From Mycolicibacter acidiphilus (GTDB lineage Bacteria; Actinomycetota; Actinomycetes; Mycobacteriales; Mycobacteriaceae): 64,000 nt of DNA. The notes below the pieces were generated by a model, which was given only the letters and a program-made list of their open reading frames with translations, had not been told where the DNA came from and did not search any database. The position numbers and the translations under genes were made by a program. The stretch is from contig NZ_JAHCLR010000022.1 in NCBI RefSeq assembly GCF_018455725.1, positions 26,774 to 90,773 of the forward strand, in the 5' to 3' direction. Shown piece by piece: positions 17,079 to 25,268 of the stretch (positions within the stretch are counted from its first letter, which is position 1; each line of letters begins with the position of its first letter).

Positions 17079-17867
17079 TCAGGCCGCCGGCTTCTCGGCG
17101 ATGACCTCAATCGCGGACATGTTCTTGGCGTACTTGCGGAACGTCGAGCGCATCTCCAGCACCCGGGTCCGGGCGTCGCCGTCGCGCAGCACGTTGACGA
17201 TGAACCGCAGCGCCCCGACGATCCCCTCGTCGGCGAAGAGCCGCTGCGGCTCCAGCAGCGACATCGGGGCGTGCGAGATGGTCTTGACGGTGAAACCGGC
17301 GTCGGTGAGCACCTTGGTCCACTCGTCGTCGGTGAGCGGGCGGGCGTTGACCTTGATCGAGCGGGCCAGCGAGGTACGGACCTCGTTCTTGACGTCGTCG
17401 GAGACCCCGGCCGGGCCCAGCGCCAACTCGTGGATGGCGTAGCGGCCGCCGGGGCGCAGCACCCGGAACGCCTCACGGGCGATCTCGGTCTTGTGCGGGT
17501 CGGTCTGCATCGTCAGCATCGCCTCACCGACGACGACGTCGGCACAACCGTCTGCCAGGCCGGTCTCGGAGGCCTCCCCGTTGACCACCGTGCCCTTGGC
17601 GCCGACGACGCCGCGGACCACCTCGGCGGCGTTGGCGTCACCCTCCACCCCGGTGTAGGAGCCGGGGTGGCGGTTGATGATCTCCTGCGCGGTGCGGCCC
17701 ATGCCGGGCGCCAGCTCCACCACGTCGGCGCCGGCCAGGTTCGCGTCGGTGAGCATCCGCTCGGTCAGCCCGAGGCCGCCGGGCCGCAGCACGCGTTTGC
17801 CCAGTCGGGCGAAGAGCCAGTGGCCAGGCAGGTCAGCGGGTTTCCGGTCAGGCATGGGAAGCGTCAT
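17079..17867 (-). CDS. Class I SAM-dependent methyltransferase, probably iron-regulated
   Basis: 262 aa. The SAM-binding motif I is VVELAPGMGRTAQEI, with motif II GVEGDANAAE and post-motif [15 protein letters not shown], the usual order for small-molecule methyltransferases. The C-terminal half (TKVLTDAGFTVKTI, LFADEGIVGALRF) may form the substrate cap. The substrate is unknown. The start ATG 17867 has no Shine-Dalgarno, but TAACCT lies 7 bases upstream as a -10 box, which suggests a leaderless transcript. An IdeR box overlaps that -10, so repression by iron is expected. A second ATG at 17855 is possible. Confidence 0.86.
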   Translation of the reverse strand: MTLPMPDRKPADLPGHWLFARLGKRVLRPGGLGLTERMLTDANLAGADVVELAPGMGRTAQEIINRHPGSYTGVEGDANAAEVVRGVVGAKGTVVNGEASETGLADGCADVVVGEAMLTMQTDPHKTEIAREAFRVLRPGGRYAIHELALGPAGVSDDVKNEVRTSLARSIKVNARPLTDDEWTKVLTDAGFTVKTISHAPMSLLEPQRLFADEGIVGALRFIVNVLRDGDARTRVLEMRSTFRKYAKNMSAIEVIAEKPAA

Positions 17868-17872
17868 GCGGC

Positions 17873-17891
17873 AAAGGTTAGCCTTACCCAA
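17873..17891 (-). promoter_or_regulatory. IdeR iron box overlapping the methyltransferase promoter
   Basis: Minus strand TTGGGTAAGGCTAACCTTT matches the IdeR consensus TWAGGTWAGSCTWACCTWA at 17 of 19 positions. It covers the predicted -10 (17875-17880) and ends 5 bases before ATG 17867, the classic geometry for iron-dependent repression. Confidence 0.8.
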
Positions 17892-17979
17892 ATCCGGCCC
17901 GCTAGGGGACTTTGGACCTTTACCGAAGGCGGCGCCCAAACCCGCGTGCGACGGGCGCGATCGTCGTAACGTGGATCAC

Positions 17980-18192
17980 ATGACCACCGCGAATCATGAA
18001 ACTCACGGCGGTGTCAGCGATTGGTCCGATGAGGTCGTCGCTGAAGCCGTCAACCACTCCTGCCCGTTCTGCGGGGTGCAGCCGCCGGAGAACTGCCACG
18101 GCGAGGGCCTCAACGAGTTCACCACGCCGATCGGGCACGTCATCAAGCTGCATACGCCGCGACTGCGGCAGGTGCCGGCCTTCAAAAGCTGA
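17980..18192 (+). CDS. Small protein with CPFC...C putative zinc site
   Basis: 70 aa starting MTTANHETHGGVSDWSDE at ATG 17980. The core HSCPFCGVQPPENCHGEG has a CxxC and a third Cys followed by His, suggesting one bound zinc; the C-terminus is basic. Small proteins with a CPxCxxxPxxxC core are common in mycobacteria, but I cannot name a function. It is divergent from the methyltransferase, with about 110 bases between the starts, so the IdeR box is closer to the methyltransferase promoter. The gene is too short for domain-based confirmation. Confidence 0.75.
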   Translation: MTTANHETHGGVSDWSDEVVAEAVNHSCPFCGVQPPENCHGEGLNEFTTPIGHVIKLHTPRLRQVPAFKS

Positions 18193-18215
18193 CCGGTAAA
18201 CCGGAGCCGGGCGCC

Positions 18216-19169
18216 CTACGGTCCGGCGTGGGCGGCCCCCGCCATCGCCAGACCACCGCTGTACGCAGCCGAGATTCCGAACGGGTAGATGACGCCCGTC
18301 ATCTTCTCCGACTCCGTCCACAGCTGGGACCACAGTGCGCGGTCCTGCGCTCGCCTGCTCGGCGGGCACTGCCCCACCGGTCCGCGAGTCTGCATGAGCC
18401 GGGTGGGTCCCCAGTAGATGGTCGGGTCGGCGGCAGCGGTGGCCGCGAACAGAATCGACTCGACGGCCCGTTGCGGCGACTGGCCAATGGCCCGCATCAA
18501 ACGCCGTGAGACGCGGCCGTTCAGCGTCTTGTCGCTGTCGAAGATCTCAGTGCCGGACACCCCCGGATGCGCCGCGTAGGAGCGAATGCTCGATCCCATC
18601 GCGCTCAGCCGGGACTGCAGATCGCGGGCGAACATCAGGTTCGCCAACTTGGACTGCACATAGGCCAGGTTGCGCTGGTAGACGCGACGCTCGTAGTTGA
18701 GGTCGCCGATCCAGAACTTCGGCGTCTGCTTGTGCGCGATGCTGGACACCGTCACCACCCGATCGCCGATGCGGTCCAGCAGCAGTCCGGTCAACGCGAA
18801 GTGGCCGAGATGATTGACGCCGAACTGCGCCTCGAAACCGTCCACCGTGCGGGTCTTGGGGATGTTCATGATCCCCGCGTTGTTGATCAGCACGTCGACG
18901 TCGCCCTGCCGCGCGGCGAAGTCCCGCACCGATGCCAAGCTGGCCAGATCCAGCGCTGCGACGCGCACGTCACCGCGGATCCGGTCGGCGATCTGCTGCG
19001 CCTTGGCCGTGTTGCGGCAGGCCATCACCACCGTCGCGCCCTTGGCGGCGAGCACCCGGGTGACGACCTCACCCAGGCCCCGGCTGCCACCGGTCACCAC
19101 GAACCTGCGACCGCTCTGGTCGCCGATGTCATCAGCCCGAAAAGTCTTCCGACGCTCGTCGCTCGACAC
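18216..19169 (-). CDS. Short-chain dehydrogenase/reductase, paralogue of 10833-11801
   Basis: 317 aa with a GTG start. The cofactor motif TGGSRGLG, NNAGIMN, the Ser in TVSSIAH and catalytic YVQSK identify an SDR. It shares most of its core with the SDR at 10833 and differs mainly at the C-terminus, which here ends in a Gly/Ala-rich tail (AYSGGLAMAGAAHAGP) that may be a weak hydrophobic segment. Retinol-dehydrogenase-like naming reflects family similarity, not a known substrate. It converges on the small zinc-site gene, with 23 bases between the stops. Confidence 0.86.
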   Translation of the reverse strand: MSSDERRKTFRADDIGDQSGRRFVVTGGSRGLGEVVTRVLAAKGATVVMACRNTAKAQQIADRIRGDVRVAALDLASLASVRDFAARQGDVDVLINNAGIMNIPKTRTVDGFEAQFGVNHLGHFALTGLLLDRIGDRVVTVSSIAHKQTPKFWIGDLNYERRVYQRNLAYVQSKLANLMFARDLQSRLSAMGSSIRSYAAHPGVSGTEIFDSDKTLNGRVSRRLMRAIGQSPQRAVESILFAATAAADPTIYWGPTRLMQTRGPVGQCPPSRRAQDRALWSQLWTESEKMTGVIYPFGISAAYSGGLAMAGAAHAGP

Positions 19170-19329
19170 CGTCGCCCCCGTCAGCCGCTACCGCGAACCC
19201 CGAACCGGCGTCTAGTTAACCGGTGCGACTTATCGCAAACCAACCTACCAGGATTGAAACAGGAATGATTTTCCGTGACTTGGAACACAAGTCGATCGGC
19301 CGGGTGCGCAGATCCCCTCGGACAACGAA

Positions 19330-19357
19330 ATCGGGCCCGCTCGAAAGCGGGCCCGAT
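19330..19357 (-). terminator. Terminator of tRNA-Tyr
   Basis: ATCGGGCCCGCT and AGCGGGCCCGAT form a perfect 12-bp stem with a CGAA tetraloop, immediately 3' of the tRNA on the minus strand and followed there by TTCGTTG. Confidence 0.8.
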
Positions 19358-19363
19358 CTTCGG

Positions 19364-19446
19364 TGGCAGGTACAGGATTCGAACCTGTGTAGGCTTTCGC
19401 CGACGGATTTACAGTCCGCTTCCATTGGCCGCTCGGACAACCTGCC
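19364..19446 (-). tRNA. tRNA-Tyr (anticodon GTA)
   Basis: On the minus strand, acceptor arm GGCAGGT pairs with ACCTGCC. The anticodon loop contains CTGTAAA (anticodon at 19410-19412), the long variable arm is of class II, and the T-arm reads AGGTTCGAATCCTGT. A discriminator A is encoded but the full CCA is not. Tyr is assigned from anticodon GTA plus the class II shape. A perfect hairpin terminator follows. Confidence 0.95.
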
Positions 19447-19518
19447 GTATTGCGAGTAGCAGACTACAACGAGGATGGTCTCAACACGCAAACGGCCACG
19501 ACCAAGGAGAGACACCTC

Positions 19519-20010
19519 ATGGCGGATTCATCGTTCGACATCGTCAGCAAGGTTGACCGGCAGGAGGTCGACAACGCGCTGAACCAGGCCGCCAAGGAAC
19601 TGGCCACCCGGTTCGACTTCCGCGGCACCGACACCACCATCGCCTGGAAGGGCGAGGAGAACATCGAACTTGTCAGCTCCACCGAGGAGCGCGTCAAGGC
19701 CGCCGTGGACGTGTTCAAGGAGAAGCTGATCCGCCGGGACATCTCGATGAAGGCGTTCGACGCCGGCGACCCGCAGGCCTCCGGCAAGACCTACAAGGTC
19801 AGCGGCAGCATCAAGGAGGGCATCTCCGGCGAGCAGGCAAAGAAGATCAACAAGCTGATCCGCGACGAGGGCCCCAAGGGCGTCAAGTCCCAGGTGCAGG
19901 GCGACGAGATCCGGGTGTCGTCGAAGAAGCGCGACGACCTGCAGGCCGTGATCGCGCTGCTCAAGGGTGCCGATCTGGACGTGGCGCTGCAGTTCGTCAA
20001 CTACCGATAG
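19519..20010 (+). CDS. yajQ: YajQ family cyclic-di-GMP/nucleotide-binding protein (UPF0234)
   Basis: 163 aa, the normal length. It opens [20 protein letters not shown] and includes RFDFRGTD and [12 protein letters not shown], the two ends of the YajQ fold with its two RNP-like domains. Family members bind nucleotides or RNA, and some bind cyclic-di-GMP; the cellular role in mycobacteria is unclear. The start ATG 19519 has AAGGAGAG 9 bases upstream. It precedes the flavin monooxygenase gene on the same strand, the same pair of neighbours as M. tuberculosis Rv0566c-Rv0565c. Confidence 0.94.
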   Translation: MADSSFDIVSKVDRQEVDNALNQAAKELATRFDFRGTDTTIAWKGEENIELVSSTEERVKAAVDVFKEKLIRRDISMKAFDAGDPQASGKTYKVSGSIKEGISGEQAKKINKLIRDEGPKGVKSQVQGDEIRVSSKKRDDLQAVIALLKGADLDVALQFVNYR

Positions 20011-20054
20011 CCGTCCGATTACCCAACCAACCGGTCGGTGCCTAGGCTGGCCCC

Positions 20055-21527
20055 GTGACTGAAGACACTCTCGACGTCGTCATCATCGGCGCGGGCATCT
20101 CCGGTATCGGCGCGGCCTACCGCATCACCAAGCGCAACCCCGGCACCAGCTACGTCATCCTGGAGCGCCGCGAGCGGATCGGCGGCACCTGGGACCTGTT
20201 CCGCTACCCCGGCGTGCGCTCGGACAGCAGCATCTTCACGCTCTGCCTGCCGTACGAGCCGTGGACCGGCCGGGCGCGAGTCGCCGACGGCACCCAGATC
20301 CGCGAGTACCTGACCGAGGCGGCGGCCAAGTACGGCATCGACCGCCACATCCGGTTCAACAGCTACGTCCGTTCCGCCGACTGGGACTCGGCAACCGACA
20401 CCTGGACGGTCACCGTCGACGAGGGTGGCGAAGCACGGACCTATCGGAGCCGGTTCGTGTTCTTCGGCTCCGGCTACTACAACTACGACGACGGCTACAC
20501 CCCGGACTTCCCGGGGATCGAGAGCTACACCGGCACCGTGGTGCACCCGCAGCACTGGCCGGCGGACCTGGACTACACCGGCAAGAAGGTCGTGGTGATC
20601 GGCAGTGGCGCCACCGCGATGTCGCTGGTGCCGGCGATGGCCGAGGACGCCGCGCAGGTCACCATGCTGCAGCGCACCCCCACCTACCTGATCTCGGCGT
20701 CGAACTACAGCAAGTTCATCGACGTCGTCGCAAAGGTGTTCCCGCGCAAGGTGGCGCACCCGATCATCCGATTCACGATGGCGTTCTTCGAGGCCGTCAT
20801 CTGGTTCGTCGCCCGCACCAGCCCGCCGGCCCTGAAGGCGATCCTGCGCCGGCAGGCGGTGACGAACCTGCCGCCCGGCTACCCCGTCGACGTCGACTTC
20901 AAGCCGCCGTACGAGCCGTGGGACCAGCGACTGTGCCTGATCCCGGACGCCGACCTGTACACCGAGATCAGTGCCGGGCGCGTCACGGTGGTCACCGACC
21001 GGATCGACCGTTTCGACGACACCGGCATCGTGCTGCAGTCCGGTCGGCGCCTGGACGCCGACGTCGTCGTCACCGCCACCGGACTGCAACTGCAGGCGCT
21101 GGGCGGAGTGCGAATCAGCTTGGACGGCACCGAGATCAAGCCGACAGACCGGTTCGTCTACAAGGCGCACATGCTCGAGGACGTGCCGAACCTGTTCTGG
21201 TGCGTCGGCTACACCAATGCGTCGTGGACGCTGCGCGCCGACATCACCGCCCGGGCCACCGCGAAGCTGATCGGCTACATGAAGGCCCGCGGGTATACGC
21301 ACGCCTACCCCGACTCCGACCACCGGCCGATGCAGGAGAAGTCGGCCTGGGACCTGCAGGCCGGCTACGTGCTCCGCGCACCGCACGCGCTGCCCAAGTC
21401 CGGCACGAAACGGCCGTGGAACGTACGGCAGAACTACTTCGCCGACGCCCTCGACTACCGCTTCGACCGGATCGAGGAGGCGATGGTGTTCGGGCGGGCC
21501 GGTGAAAGGACCCCGCTCGCAGGCTGA
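20055..21527 (+). CDS. FAD-dependent monooxygenase (Baeyer-Villiger/EthA-like)
   Basis: 490 aa. The N-terminal FAD Rossmann motif is VVIIGAGISGIGAA, a second nucleotide-binding motif is VVVIGSGATAMSLVPAMA, and ATGL near residue 345 is the late FAD motif. HPQHWPADLDY carries the family HxxxWP. These define class B flavin monooxygenases that insert one oxygen into ketones or sulfides using NADPH. The closest relative I recall is Rv0565c, an EthA-like enzyme. EthA itself activates the prodrug ethionamide; whether this copy does cannot be told. It begins 44 bases after yajQ. Confidence 0.92.
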   Translation: MTEDTLDVVIIGAGISGIGAAYRITKRNPGTSYVILERRERIGGTWDLFRYPGVRSDSSIFTLCLPYEPWTGRARVADGTQIREYLTEAAAKYGIDRHIRFNSYVRSADWDSATDTWTVTVDEGGEARTYRSRFVFFGSGYYNYDDGYTPDFPGIESYTGTVVHPQHWPADLDYTGKKVVVIGSGATAMSLVPAMAEDAAQVTMLQRTPTYLISASNYSKFIDVVAKVFPRKVAHPIIRFTMAFFEAVIWFVARTSPPALKAILRRQAVTNLPPGYPVDVDFKPPYEPWDQRLCLIPDADLYTEISAGRVTVVTDRIDRFDDTGIVLQSGRRLDADVVVTATGLQLQALGGVRISLDGTEIKPTDRFVYKAHMLEDVPNLFWCVGYTNASWTLRADITARATAKLIGYMKARGYTHAYPDSDHRPMQEKSAWDLQAGYVLRAPHALPKSGTKRPWNVRQNYFADALDYRFDRIEEAMVFGRAGERTPLAG

Positions 21528-21528
21528 T

Positions 21529-22107
21529 TCAGTTGCCGGTGAACTCGTCGGTGATGTCGTGCCAGCCGCTGTCATCGCGGTGGTCGTTCATGTTGCGGCA
21601 TTCGCCGAAGACCTGTGCGATACCACGTTCCTTGTTCCGCCTACCGACGACCACTGTCGCACCGGCTTTATGCAGGCTGTCGCCGAAAGGACGCTTACCT
21701 GGCACCGGGCCCTCACCCCAGCCGGGCTGATCCGCCATCGTTGAGAGAATCCGCTCGAAATACGCACCGCTATCGCCATCGGATGGCAGTTTGAACACCA
21801 TGTCGACCCGGCCGTGATACGGGGGTTCACCCTGGTCATTGCACCACTCCCACGCGAACGTCACACGGGTGACCTGCAGGCCTGCGGCCCTGGCGATCTC
21901 CTTGGCCGGATCGACGACCTGTGCTCGAGACTGCTCATCGGAGAGCGGTTCCACGGGATGAGCGGGACCCGTTGCGCCCTTATGAAACGGAGACATCGAC
22001 GAACACCCTCCTACTGCCACCGCCACTGCCACTGCCACTGCCACTGCGGCCAATCCTGCCGCGATCACAGGTCGGCGGTGACTATTTCGATGGCGGTTAG
22101 AACTCAT
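21529..22107 (-). CDS. Lipoprotein overlapping the DUF1023 hydrolase gene
   Basis: 192 aa. The signal sequence is basic (MSSNRHRNSHRR), then a hydrophobic run built from Ala-Val repeats, then lipobox VAVGGCSS, so it should be lipid-anchored outside the membrane. The mature part has two Cys (WEWCNDQG and GECRNMND), a plausible disulfide. No known domain is visible. ATG 22107 lies 11 bases inside the end of the DUF1023 gene, so the two are translationally coupled and probably act together. A partner or immunity role toward the exported hydrolase is attractive but is inference. Confidence 0.82.
   Translation of the reverse strand: MSSNRHRNSHRRPVIAAGLAAVAVAVAVAVAVGGCSSMSPFHKGATGPAHPVEPLSDEQSRAQVVDPAKEIARAAGLQVTRVTFAWEWCNDQGEPPYHGRVDMVFKLPSDGDSGAYFERILSTMADQPGWGEGPVPGKRPFGDSLHKAGATVVVGRRNKERGIAQVFGECRNMNDHRDDSGWHDITDEFTGN
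22015..22047. repeat. Hexanucleotide repeat in the lipoprotein signal peptide
   Basis: Five tandem TGCCAC units, one with T to C, encode alternating Ala-Val in the signal peptide of the leftward lipoprotein. The 6-bp unit means length changes keep the frame and only alter the hydrophobic core. Confidence 0.8.
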
Positions 22108-23953
22108 GGCCACTTGTTCCAGGTCGATCTGCTTCCGGATCTTGAATCGGCGATTGCAGTGTCGGTACGGGTCTGTCACCGAATGGAGTATGCACCGACC
22201 CGGTGCCGAGAATCGGCGCATCCGTTCTGGGCGCAGCAAGCATTCCATCGTTCGCTAGATCGGCCCCGTGCCCGGTTGCGATGTCGGTCATTCCGCGCAG
22301 TGCTTCGCCGCCGACTTCGTAGTAGTGCGAGTGGTCGCCGGGGTTGAGGCCGTTCGCATCCGGGATTTCAGCCCGAAAGCGGGTCGCCCCGAAGCCGTCA
22401 TGAGCAGGGTCGGTGCCGAGCCCGGCGGATGTCCCCAGCGGGTGCCCCAGTGCGTCGTTGAGCGGATTGGTCCAACTGTGCCCCTCCCCGATCCAGCCAA
22501 CCGGATCGGTGGAGGCGTCACCGACGTAGACCTGCCCGCCGTTGAGGTGGAAGTCCGCGGCGTTCTTCGCCAGGTCGGTGCCCGGGCAGCCCAGCAGCAC
22601 AGCATCATTGGCCTGCATGCCGGAGTTCGCGAATGCGTCGGCGACCGTCGTCGACCCGTAGGAATGCCCGATCACGGTGACGTGCTGGGGGACACCGCTC
22701 TCGTGCGTGGCGCTCAGGCTGTTGACATCCCAGGCCAGCAGATCACCGCCGGTCCTCGCCAGACCCGGGTTCGCGATGTTCGGATCGGTGAAACTCGCCG
22801 GAGTGTCGTACCCCATCCAGGCGATCACCGCGGTCGGATGGCTCGGATCGGCGAACGACGACTGGTCGTAGAGGTTGATCGCGTCGTTGTGACCGTCGGA
22901 GAGCCAACCATCACGGACACTGCTTCCAGTGCCGGGCACGATCACGGCGGTGTTCGGGGACTTGTCGGGGTTGCCGATCGCGATCGCGGCCTTACCCTTG
23001 CCGTTGATCGCCAACGGATCGTAAGCCCAGAGCATGGTGGGCCGCAGATCCTTCTTTTCTTCATCACTGATCTCGCTGTACCGCCGATGGTCCTTACTGG
23101 TGTCGATCCCCATGTCGTGCAGCAGACCCTCCTGGGTCTTCTGCGCATTGTGATACCGGGTGATGTCGGCATCCGAAAGTCCGTATTTCGCAGGGTTGTT
23201 CACCACGTCGTCGACCGACACGCCGCGCTGCTGCGCGAGATGCTCGACCCGGTCGAGGTCGTCGTCCATCACCGCGACGTTGACCGGGTCGCGGACGTCG
23301 GCCGGGATGCCGGCGAGGTTGCCGAGCAACGCCGGGTGTTGCCGGATCAACTCCTGGCGCTGGTCGTCGGTGAGCGAATCCCACCAGCGCTTGACGTCTT
23401 CGGGGCTGGTGTCCGGCGACGGGATCGCGATCTCGTCTCCCCCGACCTTGACCGGCGGATTCGGAATCGACGAACCCCGCGCCTGGTCGATGGCGGCCGC
23501 GGTGGCCTGGTCGACGTCATCGAAGAGTTGCAGCAACTTCTGCAGTAACTGGGTGGCCTTCTCCGCAATGCTCTGCAGATACTTGCCGATAAGCCACTGG
23601 TGCGGTTCGACCACACCGGCATCGCTGACCGAGAATCCGAGCTTCGCTAGCGTCTCGACCATCTCCACGATCGCGCGGCGCAGTGCCGAGAGTTGATCGC
23701 CGCCGTTTTCCAGGGCGGACTCCAATGCCCGCAGCCGCGTGAGGAATCGCTCCTCCTTGCCGATGAGCTGCAGCCCCTTGTTCAGCCCGGCGCCCGCCGC
23801 ATCCCCCTGCCAGGACTGCTGCAGCCGGGCCAGATCCTCGCGCTCGCCGGCGATGACGGTTTCCAGCTGACTGATCTTGCCGGACATATCACCGGCGGCG
23901 TCGATCAGCGTGCTAGGGCGGGAGGCTTTGACCGTAGACACCGAAACGGTCAT
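22097..23953 (-). CDS. DUF1023 alpha/beta-hydrolase with helical N-terminal domain
   Basis: 618 aa. The first 110 residues are two long helices with SWQGDAAG between them, resembling a WXG100-type hairpin. Residues about 190-290 are a helical linker. The rest is a DUF1023 hydrolase with nucleophile motif VTVIGHSYGSTTVADAF, preceded by VIVPGTGSSV and followed by a likely catalytic Asp/His region ending GDHSHYYEV. A WXG-like head on a hydrolase suggests a type VII (ESX-like) secreted enzyme, which is inference. Its stop overlaps the lipoprotein start, and the pair is divergent from gpsA. Confidence 0.86.
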   Translation of the reverse strand: MTVSVSTVKASRPSTLIDAAGDMSGKISQLETVIAGEREDLARLQQSWQGDAAGAGLNKGLQLIGKEERFLTRLRALESALENGGDQLSALRRAIVEMVETLAKLGFSVSDAGVVEPHQWLIGKYLQSIAEKATQLLQKLLQLFDDVDQATAAAIDQARGSSIPNPPVKVGGDEIAIPSPDTSPEDVKRWWDSLTDDQRQELIRQHPALLGNLAGIPADVRDPVNVAVMDDDLDRVEHLAQQRGVSVDDVVNNPAKYGLSDADITRYHNAQKTQEGLLHDMGIDTSKDHRRYSEISDEEKKDLRPTMLWAYDPLAINGKGKAAIAIGNPDKSPNTAVIVPGTGSSVRDGWLSDGHNDAINLYDQSSFADPSHPTAVIAWMGYDTPASFTDPNIANPGLARTGGDLLAWDVNSLSATHESGVPQHVTVIGHSYGSTTVADAFANSGMQANDAVLLGCPGTDLAKNAADFHLNGGQVYVGDASTDPVGWIGEGHSWTNPLNDALGHPLGTSAGLGTDPAHDGFGATRFRAEIPDANGLNPGDHSHYYEVGGEALRGMTDIATGHGADLANDGMLAAPRTDAPILGTGSVHTPFGDRPVPTLQSPIQDPEADRPGTSGHEF

Positions 23954-24098
23954 GCGGCTGACTCTCTCCGGCGGTTGGGGAAAACGGTTAGACCGAAACT
24001 ATCACCGGTCCGAGCGGCTACCCTGCACCAATTTCGGAGATCAGGCTGAGTTCGCCAACCGCCGGTGCGGCGGCGTCGGCGCCAATACCCTGAGCGAC

Positions 24099-25121
24099 AT
24101 GGCTGTTACTCGCACTCCCAAGGTCGTGGTGCTCGGCGGTGGTTCGTTCGGGACGACCGTGGCGTCGATCTGTTCGCGGCGCGCGCCGACGCTGCAGTGG
24201 GTGCGTTCGGCGCCGACCGCCGCCGACATCAACGACAACCATCGCAACAGCCGCTACCTGGGCAACGAGGTGGTGCTCTCGGAAACATTGCGCGCCACCA
24301 CCGATTTCGCCGAGGCCGCGCACAGCGCTGACGTCGTGGTGATGGCCGTGCCGTCGCACGGGTTCCGCGGGGTGCTCGAAGAACTCGCGACCGAACTGCG
24401 GCCGTGGGTACCGGTGGTGTCCCTGGTCAAGGGCCTGGAGCAGGGCACCAACATGCGGATGTCGCAGATCGTCGACGAAGTGCTGCCCGGCCACCCGGCG
24501 GGCATCCTGGCCGGGCCCAACATCGCCCGGGAGGTGGCCGACGGCTACGCGGCGGCGGCGGTGCTGGCGATGCCCGACCAACACCTGGCGGCCGAACTGG
24601 CACTGCTGTTCCACACCCGGCGGTTCCGGGTGTACACCAGCGACGACGTGACCGGGGTGGAGCTGTCCGGCGCGCTGAAGAACGTCTACGCGATCGCGGT
24701 GGGGATGGGCTACTCGCTGGGCATCGGCGAGAACACCCGGGCCCTGGTGATGTCACGGTCGGTGCGGGAGATGGCCAAGCTCGGCGAGGCGATGGGCGGC
24801 GCCCGCGACACGTTCGCCGGGCTCGCCGGCATGGGAGACCTGATCGTCACCTGCACCAGCCAGCGCAGCCGCAACCGCTACGTCGGCGAACAGCTCGGCT
24901 CGGGCAAGTCGATCGACGAGATCATCGCCTCGATGAGCCAGGTCGCCGAGGGGGTGCGCGCCGCCAGCGTGGTCATGGAGTTCGCCGCCCAGTACGGGAT
25001 CACGATGCCGATCGCCCGGGAGGTCGACGCGGTGATCAACCACGGCTCGACGGTGGAGCAGGCCTACCGCGGGCTGATGGCCGAGACCCCCGGACACGAG
25101 GTCGACGGCAGCGGGTTCTGA
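24099..25121 (+). CDS. gpsA: NAD(P)-dependent glycerol-3-phosphate dehydrogenase
   Basis: 340 aa. It reduces dihydroxyacetone phosphate to sn-glycerol-3-phosphate for phospholipid synthesis. The coenzyme motif VVVLGGGSFGTTVA, the catalytic Lys region VELSGALKNVYAIAVG and the family signature around GLAGMGDLIVTCTSQRSRN are present. ATG 24099 is the first codon consistent with the family; the longer open frame from 23877 overlaps the divergent promoter. In M. tuberculosis the equivalent gene, gpdA1, has the same neighbours (htpX and an EthA-like gene), as recalled. It lies upstream of a SulP transporter not expected at that spot. Confidence 0.94.
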   Translation: MAVTRTPKVVVLGGGSFGTTVASICSRRAPTLQWVRSAPTAADINDNHRNSRYLGNEVVLSETLRATTDFAEAAHSADVVVMAVPSHGFRGVLEELATELRPWVPVVSLVKGLEQGTNMRMSQIVDEVLPGHPAGILAGPNIAREVADGYAAAAVLAMPDQHLAAELALLFHTRRFRVYTSDDVTGVELSGALKNVYAIAVGMGYSLGIGENTRALVMSRSVREMAKLGEAMGGARDTFAGLAGMGDLIVTCTSQRSRNRYVGEQLGSGKSIDEIIASMSQVAEGVRAASVVMEFAAQYGITMPIAREVDAVINHGSTVEQAYRGLMAETPGHEVDGSGF

Positions 25122-25268
25122 ACAGCCGGTGAATACCAGCAAACTATCCGATTACGGTCTGCGGACGAAAAGGCTGCGACAGTGACGGGGCACACCGCGA
25201 AAATTTAAGTTCGCTGTGTTTTTTATTCTTGGTTTGCGCTGGCATTTTGTCGCTCAATACCCTCGACG

